Positions 1 to 8,063 of a stretch of 64,000 nt of DNA are shown here, in pieces. The stretch's first letter is position 1, and each line of letters starts with the position of its first letter. This DNA is from Fictibacillus phosphorivorans (GTDB lineage: Bacteria; Bacillota; Bacilli; Bacillales; Fictibacillaceae). The stretch spans positions 1 to 64,000 of the forward strand of contig NZ_LRFC01000008.1 of the NCBI RefSeq assembly GCF_001619875.1, written 5' to 3'. Made by a program: the position numbers and the translations under genes. The notes below the pieces were generated by a model. It was not told the origin of the DNA and did no database searches. It worked only from the letters and a program-made list of their open reading frames with translations.

Positions 1-477
1 TGCCATACATGATTCAGCAAAACTAACAAGTGGCTGCTGCTTTTGAATCGTTTGTTCCGCTAGAAAGCGTTTGGTTTGCTCGTCTTTTAGTTGAGTTGCC
101 AATGTGATGATCATGTCTGGATTAAGAAGAACCTCTTCAATCTTTTGAGGTGTTAGATATGCACCGTGTTTTCTAATAGAAGGAAGTACTTCTTGCTTCA
201 CCCATTTTTTAAATGTCTTAGCTTCAATTTTCCGGCTAGCGAAAATCAACTCGTAAAGTCCTGATTCATTAACAATTGATAAGTTTTGCCGCCCTCCAGG
301 GGTGTCAATTGTACTTACGCCCTTTTCATCTTCTTCTAGCCGTTGAAGTGCCATTCTAGAATTTGAAAGTTCAAGGATGTTACATACATCTTTTGCAACA
401 AACCAAGGTCCGTTATTTTGTTCAACAACTCTTAATTGCTGACCACGGAAATCAAATAATTTTTGTAACTGATCCAT
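1..477 (-). CDS. BRO/ANT-type phage antirepressor (N-terminal part)
   Basis: The open frame runs off the left edge, so only the first 159 residues are seen. It begins MDQLQKLFDFRGQQ and continues with WFVAKDVCNILELSNS and LIFASRKIEAKTFKKWV, which are typical of the Bro-N domain of phage antirepressors. The start codon overlaps the stop of the upstream excisionase-like gene (TAATG), so the two are translationally coupled. In temperate phages such proteins counteract the CI-like repressor or bind DNA early in induction. The C-terminal domain (KilAC or other) lies outside the window, so the exact subtype is open. Confidence 0.85.
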   Translation of the reverse strand, partial: MDQLQKLFDFRGQQLRVVEQNNGPWFVAKDVCNILELSNSRMALQRLEEDEKGVSTIDTPGGRQNLSIVNESGLYELIFASRKIEAKTFKKWVKQEVLPSIRKHGAYLTPQKIEEVLLNPDMIITLATQLKDEQTKRFLAEQTIQKQQPLVSFAESCMA

Positions 478-704
478 TACATTGCTTCCTCCATTCGCAT
501 GGCTTTATCTTCTTGATCGCGAATCCATGAATCAATTGCTTCTACTGTGAATAAAATTCTTCTTCGTGATCTGAAGTGCGGTATTTGTTTTTCTCTAACC
601 ATGTTGTAAATCGTGTCTTCACAAAGCCCAAGGTAATCAGCAGTTTCCTTTACAGTGAGTGTTCTTCGTTGAATTCTAGGTTTCTCTGAAACTGTTAATG
701 ACAT
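477..704 (-). CDS. Excisionase-family helix-turn-helix protein
   Basis: This 75-residue protein carries a MerR/Xis-like winged helix (HTH_17 type) at residues 17-65: LTVKETADYLGLCEDTIYNM followed by a basic wing. Small proteins of this kind either direct excision with a tyrosine integrase or act as early phage regulators. AAGGAGG lies 6 bases before the ATG. It sits between the Cro-like gene and the antirepressor in one leftward operon, on the opposite side of the switch from the integrase. A role as recombination directionality factor is an inference from family and position. Confidence 0.8.
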   Translation of the reverse strand: MSLTVSEKPRIQRRTLTVKETADYLGLCEDTIYNMVREKQIPHFRSRRRILFTVEAIDSWIRDQEDKAMRMEEAM

Positions 705-763
705 GTCAATCCTCCTTGATTAAGTAATTGAAGTAGTAATTTACCAGTCAATGAGTAAAAAAT

Positions 764-900
764 TTTTTCGCTGCCACAACTGCATGCAGCATCGACGTCT
801 TGGCGGTGACCGTTTTTATGTATTTAAAGGCTGGGCTCCCCTTCCGGATCTTGGCTCCTTCCCGCTCGTTCGGTGCTCTATGCAGTTGTGGAGAAAATTT
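764..900. repeat. Segment closed by a 12-bp perfect inverted repeat
   Basis: CCACAACTGCAT (774-785) is exactly inverted at 880-891 (ATGCAGTTGTGG). Outside it are A/T-rich arms (AATTTTTTCG on the left, GAGAAAATTT on the right) that extend the pairing. The ~95-base loop is more GC-rich than its neighbours and, read leftward, is purine-rich (GAGCGGGAAGGAGCC, GGAAGGGGAGCCC). It lies between the Cro-like gene and the excisionase-like gene with no plausible reading frame. It could be a structured leader RNA of the early operon, a small mobile hairpin, or a protein-binding site. I do not recognise it. Confidence 0.55.
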
Positions 901-1121
901 TAAGCAGTTTCAACTTCGCGTATCGCGTAGCGACTAGGTAAAAAAATTTCTTCTTTCTTTTTACCGTATAGTTTTGCAATTTGTTCAGCGCGGTCGTTAC
1001 TAATTTGTCTTTGACCATTTTCTATTTGTGAAAGGTATCCAGCTGATATATTTAGATGCTTAGCCGCTTCTTCTAAAGAAAATTTTGCTTTTAACCTAGC
1101 TTCTTTTGTTTTGTTAATCAT
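900..1121 (-). CDS. Cro-like XRE-family regulator
   Basis: This 73-residue helix-turn-helix protein includes FSLEEAAKHLNISAGYLSQI and ENGQRQIS, a standard XRE fold with the recognition helix near residue 30. GGAGGTG lies 7 bases before the ATG at 1121. A TTG 15 bases upstream is in frame but overlaps the ribosome binding site, so I rejected it. It is the first gene leftward of the divergent operator region and faces the CI-like repressor, so it most likely plays the Cro role in a lysis-lysogeny switch. That assignment is inferred from layout. Confidence 0.8.
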   Translation of the reverse strand: MINKTKEARLKAKFSLEEAAKHLNISAGYLSQIENGQRQISNDRAEQIAKLYGKKKEEIFLPSRYAIREVETA

Positions 1122-1137
1122 TATTTTCACCTCCAAA

Positions 1138-1243
1138 CTTTGCGTACCGCAATGTTTAAATTAAATATACATCGCATTACGCAAAGTGTCAACGCATTTT
1201 GCAAAGTTTTTATAAAAATCTTTAATCTTTGCGATTTGCAAAG
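1138..1243. promoter_or_regulatory. Divergent phage switch: four operator-like sites
   Basis: Four related sites share CTTTGCG and its complement. They are 1138-1154 (CTTTGCGTACCGCAATG), 1171-1186 (ATCGCATTACGCAAAG), 1191-1206 (AACGCATTTTGCAAAG) and 1227-1243 (CTTTGCGATTTGCAAAG). The last is a perfect palindrome with a 5-base centre; the others are imperfect. They fill the gap between the Cro-like and CI-like genes, where promoters in both directions are expected. Binding by one or both of these regulators is inferred. Confidence 0.75.
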
Positions 1244-1270
1244 TAAAATAATTAATAGTGGAGGTGTAAC

Positions 1271-1627
1271 ATGTTCGGGGAAAGACTTAGAGAATTAAGG
1301 AAATCAAAAACAAAATTAACAATGAAAGAGTTTGGCCGAATCTTCAACTTAGCTGAATCAACGATATCTGGTTACGAAACAGGCAGCAGGAAGCCCGACA
1401 TGGAAACTATCCAACGATTTGCTGACTACTTTGAAGTATCGATTGATTACATGATCGGAAGATCAGATGAAATAGGAAACAAAGAATACACACCTGAAAA
1501 CGAGAATCTTTTTTATTTTGATTTAGAAGGTTTAAGTGAAGAAGATAAACAAGAAATTGAGAAATATATCGAACTCTTAAAATTAAGAGCAAAACAGTTC
1601 AATGATGATTCAAAAAAAAATAACTAA
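1271..1627 (+). CDS. CI/ImmR-like XRE repressor
   Basis: This 118-residue protein has an N-terminal XRE helix-turn-helix (residues 1-65; MKEFGRIFNLAESTISGYET, then FEVSIDYMIGRSD) and a short acidic C-terminal tail with GLSEEDKQEIEKYIELLKL. The length and tail resemble the ImmR-type repressors of Gram-positive integrative elements, which are removed by an ImmA metallopeptidase. An ImmA-type gene is present 2.2 kb downstream on the same strand. GGAGGTG precedes the ATG. It should bind the adjacent operator cluster and hold the early leftward operon silent. Confidence 0.8.
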   Translation: MFGERLRELRKSKTKLTMKEFGRIFNLAESTISGYETGSRKPDMETIQRFADYFEVSIDYMIGRSDEIGNKEYTPENENLFYFDLEGLSEEDKQEIEKYIELLKLRAKQFNDDSKKNN

Positions 1628-1651
1628 AGCAAAAGTATTTGTTAGTACAAC

Positions 1652-1675
1652 AAGCACTCTTTTGAGTGTTTTTAT
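1652..1675 (+). terminator. Terminator after the CI-like repressor
   Basis: AAGCACTC-TTTT-GAGTGTTT forms an 8-bp stem with one G-T pair and is followed by T's. It separates the repressor from the cargo genes. Confidence 0.65.
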
Positions 1676-1729
1676 TTCAGATAAAATTGGTTATTTTGCC
1701 CATTATTTCATAATTAAGGAGGAATACGT

Positions 1730-2188
1730 ATGGAAGCAACTGGATTGAACGGTCAACTAGTACTATTAGATAACAAAATTGTTATTAAACGCAAAGGCGC
1801 TTGGGGTTTTCTTACACAAGGATTAAAGGGTGACAAAGAAATTTACATTAAACAAATAAGTTCTATTCAGTTTAAACCAGGTGGATCAATAACAAATGGA
1901 TTTATCCAGTTCGCTTTTTCAGGTGGCGATGAGACAAAGGGTGGACTTTTTGACGCTGTAAATGACGAGAATTCTATAATGTTTAAGAAAAAGCAAAATG
2001 GTGATTTCCTAAAAATAAAAGAATTGATAGAAGAAAAGAGAGAGCAAATAAGTACACCTTCTATAATACAAGTTTCAACTACATCTGATGTTCCAGATCA
2101 GATTAAGAAACTAGCTGATTTAAGAGACAGCGGAATTTTAACTGAAGAAGAGTTTAGTGCTAAGAAAAAACAATTGTTAGGTATTTAA
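1730..2188 (+). CDS. PH-like (DUF4429-type) protein with SHOCT tail
   Basis: This is a 152-residue soluble protein. Residues ~5-100 resemble the bacterial PH-like/DUF4429 fold (IVIKRKGAWGFLTQGLKGDK, then FIQFAFSGGDETKGGLFDA). The last 30 residues form a SHOCT motif (KLADLRDSGILTEEEFSAKK), a short oligomerisation or tethering element. AAGGAGG precedes the ATG. SHOCT proteins are common in prophages and near membrane partners, and here the next gene encodes a small membrane protein 11 bases away. The function is not known. It may be a lysogenic-conversion gene. Confidence 0.7.
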   Translation: MEATGLNGQLVLLDNKIVIKRKGAWGFLTQGLKGDKEIYIKQISSIQFKPGGSITNGFIQFAFSGGDETKGGLFDAVNDENSIMFKKKQNGDFLKIKELIEEKREQISTPSIIQVSTTSDVPDQIKKLADLRDSGILTEEEFSAKKKQLLGI

Positions 2189-2199
2189 GGAGAATGTTA

Positions 2200-2559
2200 A
2201 TGGAAGACCGAATATCAACTTTATTAACTTATGCCGGTTGGATTCTTATCTCGATAGGAATTATTGGTGGCATTATCACTTACTCGAATGTAGACAAAGA
2301 ATCTTATAAAACAGCTAAAGAAGTATTCGACGAGTTATATGATAATGAATTTGCTGAAGCATCTTATATAACCGCTAAACAAATTTATCTTTCTGAAATA
2401 TCTAATGTCATTTCCATTACAATTGGTGGTATTGTTAGTGGGTTAGTTTTAATAGGTTTAGGAAGAATTATCTGGATTCTAAATAAACGAAAAGAAAATG
2501 ATGAGAAAATTATTACTTTACTGAGAGAAAATCAAAATTTAAGATCACTAGATGCATAA
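2200..2559 (+). CDS. Small two-helix membrane protein (lysogeny cargo)
   Basis: This 119-residue protein has membrane segments near residues 8-26 (YAGWILISIGIIGGIITYS) and 71-95 (VISITIGGIVSGLVLIGLGR), with a ~40-residue hydrophilic stretch between them. I chose the ATG at 2200 because GGAG ends 7 bases before it; an upstream in-frame ATG at 2194 is too close to the ribosome binding site. It is probably co-transcribed with the PH-like/SHOCT gene. No family is recognised. Its placement between repressor and integrase is typical of superinfection-exclusion or other cargo genes, but that is inference. Confidence 0.65.
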   Translation: MEDRISTLLTYAGWILISIGIIGGIITYSNVDKESYKTAKEVFDELYDNEFAEASYITAKQIYLSEISNVISITIGGIVSGLVLIGLGRIIWILNKRKENDEKIITLLRENQNLRSLDA

Positions 2560-2596
2560 AGCTTTTTAGGTAGAGAATTAATAAGGGGAATATACA

Positions 2597-3730
2597 ATGA
2601 AAAAACCGGGTTGTTTGGGCTGTTTAGGTTACATACTTGCAATTGGATTAGCATTAATTTTAATAGTTTACTTTTTTCAAAATATAGTCGGCTTTTTAGG
2701 TATAGGATTGTTTGGACTTGGAGCCTATACATGGTACAAATCTCAAAAACCAATTAAGCAAGCACATTTCTCTTTAGGATCCATAATAATTGGGTTAATT
2801 GTAGCGTTTATTTGGTTTGGTGGATATCATAACACCTCTGTCTTTGAAAGTGATGAAGATAGCGAAATTGCATCTACTGAAGTAAAAGAAAAAACAAAAG
2901 ATACTTCCACTACAGAATTGGAAGATGAAAAGAATAATGAGGAAAAGAAAAAGCAAGAAAAAGGTCAAGAAAATAAGAATGCGTCAACTTCAGGAACGGG
3001 TTCAACAACTCCTGTTGCAACTAAACCAAAAGAACAAACTGAAAAACCAAAAAATAAGTATCCTTTAGCTACCGTCACCCGTGTCGTAGATGGAGATACG
3101 ATTGAGGTTTCATTTAATGGTAAGGAAGAAGAAATTAGAATGCTTTTAATCGATACTCCCGAAACAAAGCATCCATCTAAACCGGTTGAAAAATTTGGGC
3201 CAGAAGCTAGTGATTATGCAAAACAAGTACTAGCTGGTAAACAAGTTGGAATCCAAGTTGGTTCAGAAGAACGAGACAAATATGGTCGTCTCTTGGCTTA
3301 CGTGTGGGTAGGGAATACAACGTATCAAGAAATGGTATTGGAAAAAGGACTAGCTGCCACTGCGTATCTATACAATGATCTAACTATGCTGGAAGAATTC
3401 CATAAGGCGCAGGATATTGCAAGAAACAAAAAGATTGGTGTATGGTCAATTGCTGGTTATGCACATGTTGACCATGATCATGGATTCCACTACGAAAAAG
3501 AAGTAGCTGCTGCAAAGCCGGCTCCTAAACCAGTAGCGACGGCTCCTAAACCAAAACCTAAACCTGTACAAACCACACCAGCACCAAAACAACAATGTAA
3601 TATTAAAGGAAACCAAAGTGGTATCTACCACGTACCAGGTGGTCAGTATTACGATATAACAAAAGCTGAAGAAATGTTTTGTTCAGAGGCCGAAGCGGTT
3701 GCTGCTGGCTATAGAAAATCTAAAAGATAA
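2597..3730 (+). CDS. Membrane-anchored thermonuclease-family protein with sunset domain
   Basis: This 377-residue protein begins with about three hydrophobic segments (residues 5-80), then a charged linker rich in K, E, T and S (85-152). A staphylococcal-nuclease domain follows (about 153-285: [34 protein letters not shown]). The catalytic Arg, Glu and Arg are all present. After an Ala/Pro/Lys-rich linker the C-terminal 40 residues form a metal-binding 'sunset' module ([20 protein letters not shown], then [15 protein letters not shown]). The architecture suggests an extracytoplasmic, calcium-dependent nuclease. In a lysogeny module it could degrade incoming DNA. This is inference. Confidence 0.85.
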   Translation: MKKPGCLGCLGYILAIGLALILIVYFFQNIVGFLGIGLFGLGAYTWYKSQKPIKQAHFSLGSIIIGLIVAFIWFGGYHNTSVFESDEDSEIASTEVKEKTKDTSTTELEDEKNNEEKKKQEKGQENKNASTSGTGSTTPVATKPKEQTEKPKNKYPLATVTRVVDGDTIEVSFNGKEEEIRMLLIDTPETKHPSKPVEKFGPEASDYAKQVLAGKQVGIQVGSEERDKYGRLLAYVWVGNTTYQEMVLEKGLAATAYLYNDLTMLEEFHKAQDIARNKKIGVWSIAGYAHVDHDHGFHYEKEVAAAKPAPKPVATAPKPKPKPVQTTPAPKQQCNIKGNQSGIYHVPGGQYYDITKAEEMFCSEAEAVAAGYRKSKR

Positions 3731-3738
3731 CAATAAAA

Positions 3739-3762
3739 TAGCCCGTTCCTTGGGCTTTTCTT
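3739..3762 (+). terminator. Terminator after the nuclease gene
   Basis: AGCCC-GTTCCTT-GGGCT is followed by TTTCTTT. Confidence 0.7.
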
Positions 3763-3804
3763 TACAAACAAAAACCGAACATACGTTTGTTCAAGAGGTG
3801 AAAA

Positions 3805-4287
3805 ATGGGTTCTTTACACTTTCCTACTCCATTAGAAATGTGGGTTTCTGAAAAATACAAAAGGATGAAAATGCTCAAACCAGAGGATATTTGCGAAGAT
3901 AAAATAGCTTGGATCTATAACATCTTTTACTTTAAAAAACCCATACCTTCCAACTCATTTGAAAATGGAAAATTTAAAAGTATAACCATTGATTCCAGAA
4001 TTGTACCAACATTACAGCGTGAACAGTTTTATCATGAATGGTGTCACCTTTTACGGCATGCAGGAAATCAGAACATGATGCCTGCAGCATTTAGAGAACT
4101 TCAAGAGTATGATGCAAGAAATTTCACTAGGTATGCAGCTATTCCGTTTCACATGCTAGATAAGTATGACCTTCGAGATCCATTCATTATCGAACACTGG
4201 CAAGAAGATTTTAAAGTCACTGAAGAACTTTGCGCCGAAAGACTTGAAAAAATGAAATCTAAATTTTATTTCAAGATGGGAGGTTGA
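3805..4287 (+). CDS. ImmA/IrrE-type metallopeptidase
   Basis: This 160-residue protein has the zinc motif HEWCH (HExxH) near residue 77, inside FYHEWCHLLRHAG, and a downstream LQEYDARNFTRYAAIPF block typical of the family. ImmA proteins cleave ImmR-type repressors and so induce the element. Here the gene is 2.2 kb from the repressor, separated by three cargo genes, instead of adjacent as in ICEBs1. AGAGGTG precedes the ATG, and the integrase starts 4 bases after its stop. Repressor as substrate is inferred. Confidence 0.85.
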   Translation: MGSLHFPTPLEMWVSEKYKRMKMLKPEDICEDKIAWIYNIFYFKKPIPSNSFENGKFKSITIDSRIVPTLQREQFYHEWCHLLRHAGNQNMMPAAFRELQEYDARNFTRYAAIPFHMLDKYDLRDPFIIEHWQEDFKVTEELCAERLEKMKSKFYFKMGG

Positions 4288-4291
4288 AAAA

Positions 4292-5485
4292 ATGGCAAAT
4301 ATACGAAAGCGTGGCGATAATTCATTCTTATTAACTGTAGAGATAGGTTATAACAATAACGGAAAACGAAAACGTCGGTACAAAACTGTAAACGTTGAAG
4401 ACCAATCTCTTCTGAAAACAAAGAAAAAACTACAGGATTACCTTGATAACGAGTACCACAAATTTAAGACTGAAGTAGAATCTGGTGAATACATTGCTCC
4501 AGAAAAAATGACTTTAGATAACTTCGTAATTGAATGGGAGAATAAATACGCAAGAAAAGAACTATCAGAGAACACTTTAATAAGCTATCTTTCTCATATA
4601 AGAAATCACATTTTGCCTGCGATCGGCCATAAAAGAATTGATCAAATTAAGCCTGTTCATATCATTAACATGATGGATGGTATTAAACGTGTTGATAGCA
4701 GCGTTGAGAAACCTCTTTCCGCCAGATCAAAACAAGATGTATATTTAGCAATCAGAAACATTTTTGAAAGAGCAGTTGAATGGCAGATCATTAAAAGTAA
4801 TCCCGTTAAAAATGTTAAGAAGCCTCGGCTTACGAGCGAAAAAGAGGTAACTGTTTATGATGAAAATGAAGTTGAAATATTGTTTAAGGCGGCAGAACAA
4901 GAACCGTTCCATTGGCGGATATTCTTAACCCTTGCAATCGCAGCTGGTTTACGCCGGAGTGAAAATCTTGGATTAGAGTGGTCAAAAGTAAACTTTGAAA
5001 AAGCAACGATCGATATTAGTCAAGTTGTAGTTAAAGGATTGAAGGGATCTACGATTAAAGGTCCAAAAACCAAAAGATCTAAAAGGGTTGTATCTCTTCC
5101 CCCATCAGTTGTAGAAGAATTGAAATTATTTCATCTTCATTGGAAAAAGGAAAAACTGAAGATGGGGGAATTATGGATCGAAAAAGAACGAGAATGGCTT
5201 TTCTGCAATGAAGATGGAACACATTTCTACCCAACCACTCCTACAACTTGGTGGCGGAGATTTACTAAAAGAGCAGGTGTAAGATATATCAGGCTTCACG
5301 ATCTCAGGCATACATCAGCTACCCTTTTAATCAACCAGGGTGTTCATGCAAAGATTATCTCAGAACGATTAGGACATTCGGATATAAGAGTGACAATGAA
5401 CACATATGGCCACGCATTAGAAAAAGCAGATCAAGAGGCAGCAAATAAATTGGACAACCTATTTAGCAAGAAACAAATTAAATAG
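4292..5485 (+). CDS. int: Tyrosine recombinase integrase
   Basis: This is a full-length, 397-residue phage-type integrase. It has an N-terminal arm-binding domain (MANIRKRGDNSFLLTVEIGY), a SAM-like core-binding domain (about 70-170) and a catalytic domain with AAGLRRSENLGLEW (first Arg near 218), HDLRHTSATLL (His and Arg near 335-338), LGHSDIRVT and the nucleophile Tyr in MNTYGHA (near 371). The full R-H-R-H-Y set is present, so it should be active. GGAGGTTG precedes the ATG. The tRNA-derived att site begins 140 bases downstream, the usual position for the target of such an integrase. Confidence 0.95.
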   Translation: MANIRKRGDNSFLLTVEIGYNNNGKRKRRYKTVNVEDQSLLKTKKKLQDYLDNEYHKFKTEVESGEYIAPEKMTLDNFVIEWENKYARKELSENTLISYLSHIRNHILPAIGHKRIDQIKPVHIINMMDGIKRVDSSVEKPLSARSKQDVYLAIRNIFERAVEWQIIKSNPVKNVKKPRLTSEKEVTVYDENEVEILFKAAEQEPFHWRIFLTLAIAAGLRRSENLGLEWSKVNFEKATIDISQVVVKGLKGSTIKGPKTKRSKRVVSLPPSVVEELKLFHLHWKKEKLKMGELWIEKEREWLFCNEDGTHFYPTTPTTWWRRFTKRAGVRYIRLHDLRHTSATLLINQGVHAKIISERLGHSDIRVTMNTYGHALEKADQEAANKLDNLFSKKQIK

Positions 5486-5496
5486 TTGTCGCCAAT

Positions 5497-5519
5497 TTGT
5501 CGCCGAAATTCGGCGACAA
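5497..5519. repeat. 11-bp-arm palindrome after the integrase
   Basis: TTGTCGCCGAA and TTCGGCGACAA are separated by one base, and an extra TTGTCGCC half-copy lies at 5486-5493. No T-run follows, so this is a poor terminator. With ACCCTAT-ACCA-ATAGGGT at 5563-5580 it lies between integrase and att core, where arm-type integrase or excisionase sites occur. Confidence 0.5.
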
Positions 5520-5624
5520 GCTTCCTTATTGCTCGGAATTAATCATATAGCCATCCTACAAGACCCTATACCAATAGGGTTTCACACGAGAACGTAAGTT
5601 TGTATCCTGAATAGCCCGTTTAAC

Positions 5625-5679
5625 TGGCAGCCAAAAGGTCAGCGGTTCGATCCCGCTAGTCTCCACCATACATAACAGT
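5625..5679 (+). repeat. Attachment site copy 1 (tRNA 3' end, att core)
   Basis: This 55-bp segment contains a tRNA T-arm and acceptor 3' end (AGCGGTTCGATCCCGCT, then AGTCTCCACCA) but no 5' half, anticodon or D-arm upstream, so it is not a complete tRNA gene. It differs at only two positions from 13849-13903. Tyrosine integrases often use tRNA 3' ends as attB, and this one is 140 bases past the integrase. The parent tRNA would need a 5' GGAGACT acceptor strand; tRNA-Val or tRNA-Ala is likely but unproven. Confidence 0.85.
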
Positions 5680-5681
5680 CG

Positions 5682-5710
5682 AAAACCCTTGAGGATTCAA
5701 GGGTTTTATT
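5682..5710 (+). terminator. tRNA-operon terminator carried with att copy 1
   Basis: AAAACCCTTGA-GGAT-TCAAGGGTTTT makes an 11-bp stem followed by ATTTATTTT. The same hairpin follows copy 2, so the duplicated unit includes the terminator of the original tRNA operon. Confidence 0.75.
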
Positions 5711-5871
5711 TATTTTATAAGGGCACTCGGAAGAGTAACCCCTAAGCGGACTTTCACCGCCTAGTTAATGAACATGCCTGGAACACCAAAAACGTCATAA
5801 CCGTGGCATGCCGTCCATTTGTATAAAACTCTTGTATAAATCCGTAAAGCGCGAGCGTGTTTCACGCACCG

Positions 5872-6978
5872 TTAGTACATCGTTCCAGTCCCTCTAAGTT
5901 TTAGGTCTGTTTTGACCTTAAATTCTATATTTTGATATAGGTTTTCCCACTTTTTCACTTCTTTTGCTGATACCCCTTGTTTAGCTTGATACAACAATCC
6001 CAGACCCAATGGATCAGATCCCATTTTTTGAATGTTTTTCAACGTTTCTTCTACTCTCTTATTGATAACCTCGGCAGCAAGCTTTTGATCTTCTAGCAGT
6101 TCATAATTATTTTCCAGCTTTTTTTCGGAGGCTTCAATAGGTCCTTCAATTTTCAAATTCACCTGGACATAGGGTTTTTTACGCTTAGGAATCACCAGAT
6201 TAATCTTTGTTTTAAATCGGTCTACATTGACAAAAAATTCATTATCCCCTTGCCTGACCTTAATTTGACCTTTGCGTCCCGTATTTAAGAGTTCATTAAG
6301 GACTCTGGTTTCATCTTTATTCAGTTCACCAATTAATTTTTCCCCTTTAATTAAAGCTACCTTATTAATAACGTAAGTATCTTTCAATGGTTCAATAACA
6401 GGGAGGTATGGATCGATTCCGTCCTCGCTTAACCTCATATAATAATTATTCATAATTTCAGATACTATGTAAGGTGAGGTATTGGTGGTTTGATCAAAGG
6501 ATATATTGAGAGCGTTTCCCGCCACCCTTTCTGATTTCACTTTTACCCTAAGGACCATCTCGGCAGTTGGTTTACCAAGCGCCATGTAGGAAATACCCTG
6601 GATGTCCCTCCTTCGCATGAACCAGTTAAGAACTTCAGGTTGGTGTCTTTTTAAAATATGTCTATCAAAAATTAGTACCCGGCAATGGCCAAAATCAAAA
6701 TCCTTATCTACCTTGGATTTCATGACCCGTATTGCTTCAGCAATGGAATCGGCATTTTCTGAAATAATCTGGAATTCAGCTTTTCCTGGCTGAACCTGAG
6801 CAGAGGGAATCGCTAATTTCAGGGATACGCGGAAGGGTTTCTTAGGATTATTTGACTTATCTACACCCATAGACACCACAAAGAAGCGCTTATCTATATC
6901 TTTAAACGCACAACCTGCTAACATTCCCACAAGAGCAAGGACAGCACATAAGATTAATAAGGAATCCTTCTTTTTCAT
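5872..6978 (-). CDS. gerKC-like: Spore germination receptor C subunit (GerAC family lipoprotein)
   Basis: This 368-residue protein has a lipoprotein signal with lipobox MLAGC (Cys at about residue 23) and typical GerAC features: FFVVSMGVDKS, a Ger(x)C domain and the C-terminal region ending LRGTGTMY. Exported, lipid-modified C subunits form part of nutrient receptors in the spore inner membrane. Its ATG overlaps the B-subunit stop (ATGA), and GAGGAGG precedes it. It is the last gene of the A-B-C operon. Length and organisation match functional receptors. The nutrient specificity cannot be read from sequence, and the gerK label means family only. Confidence 0.9.
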   Translation of the reverse strand: MKKKDSLLILCAVLALVGMLAGCAFKDIDKRFFVVSMGVDKSNNPKKPFRVSLKLAIPSAQVQPGKAEFQIISENADSIAEAIRVMKSKVDKDFDFGHCRVLIFDRHILKRHQPEVLNWFMRRRDIQGISYMALGKPTAEMVLRVKVKSERVAGNALNISFDQTTNTSPYIVSEIMNNYYMRLSEDGIDPYLPVIEPLKDTYVINKVALIKGEKLIGELNKDETRVLNELLNTGRKGQIKVRQGDNEFFVNVDRFKTKINLVIPKRKKPYVQVNLKIEGPIEASEKKLENNYELLEDQKLAAEVINKRVEETLKNIQKMGSDPLGLGLLYQAKQGVSAKEVKKWENLYQNIEFKVKTDLKLRGTGTMY

Positions 6979-8063
6979 GTTTTTTTCCTCCTCAAGGAAA
7001 GTAGAAAAACAGTCATGACTAATACCACTTCAACTGGCAGCCGAATGTTAAACCAGTATTTTGCGTACCCGAAAAACTCCCTTTGGTTCACGGATTCTTG
7101 AAAATAGACACTTAGGAATCCAATAATAGAAAGAAAGGTTAATGTAAATAAACGCTTGCCAGTCTTTCTATCTTGTATACCAAAAGCACCTTTCATTAGC
7201 TCAAGGCCAACATTCCAGGTGACTATTCCAAAAAGCATCGTTAACAGCATGAATACAAAAACTAATATAAAACTGGTTCGTTCAATAAAACCGTATTGCA
7301 TTCTCAATGAATCAACCGTAACCATCCATGGGAATACAAAATCACCCACGGATTGAATCCCTAAAAACCCAAAAGGTATAAGATACGTAATGGCAAGTAT
7401 TATAGAACCGAGTAAGGGAATTATCCAAAAATATTTAAGGATCTCCTTTGCTTGAATATTTCTGTTAAGAATCACCAAATTGATATATCCAGTAAATATA
7501 TAACTGGCTGCTGCAATAGAGCTATAGTTAGGCATTTGCCAGGTAAATTGTAGAATTCTCTTAATATGTACAGGGTAAAAATAATCACTTGATAGTGATT
7601 TGAACATTATAAAGCCAATGAATGGAAGAGCGGCCAGCATGGTAATTTCAGTTTTATACAAAATAGATTGAGTATTTCGGGTTGCTCCATATATAATCAG
7701 GAGAATAAGAAAGCCCGAAATGATTCTTAGATCCATTTCTGGATTCAGATAGAGCTTAATAACATAGCTATACGAATTTACAGCAAGGGTGCCGGCTGCC
7801 AGCCACATTAACGCTAAAAAAGATAAAAAAGGAACTCTGATATATCCCGGCATTACCTCTTTAAATATTTCCGGAAGGCCCTGATAGGGAAATCTGCCCA
7901 TACCCTTTGTAAAAAGATAGGCCAACAGGGTGCCAAGCGGGATACTTATGAGAATGGATGTAATCGAGCCACTGAAACGATTTTGTATCAAAACCATAGG
8001 AACGTTGAGAATGATATTTAATGACATATTCATTAAGACAATGTAATAGAAATACCGTGCCAA
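6975..8063 (-). CDS. gerKB-like: Spore germination receptor B subunit (GerAB family)
   Basis: This 362-residue polytopic membrane protein of the GerAB/amino acid permease superfamily has about ten hydrophobic segments. It includes LIQNRFSGSITSILISIPLG near the N-terminus. This subunit is thought to hold the nutrient pocket. The chosen start is a TTG that abuts the stop codon of the A subunit (TAG-TTG). A later ATG (MNMSLNI) would shorten the first helix. It lies in a tight A-B-C operon with translational coupling at both ends. Confidence 0.9.
   Translation of the reverse strand: MARYFYYIVLMNMSLNIILNVPMVLIQNRFSGSITSILISIPLGTLLAYLFTKGMGRFPYQGLPEIFKEVMPGYIRVPFLSFLALMWLAAGTLAVNSYSYVIKLYLNPEMDLRIISGFLILLIIYGATRNTQSILYKTEITMLAALPFIGFIMFKSLSSDYFYPVHIKRILQFTWQMPNYSSIAAASYIFTGYINLVILNRNIQAKEILKYFWIIPLLGSIILAITYLIPFGFLGIQSVGDFVFPWMVTVDSLRMQYGFIERTSFILVFVFMLLTMLFGIVTWNVGLELMKGAFGIQDRKTGKRLFTLTFLSIIGFLSVYFQESVNQREFFGYAKYWFNIRLPVEVVLVMTVFLLSLRRKKT

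Noticed and set aside
5600-5670. A complete tRNA gene at att copy 1
   Set aside because: Only the T-arm and acceptor 3' strand are present. No 5' GGAGACT strand, D-arm or anticodon stem can be found upstream.
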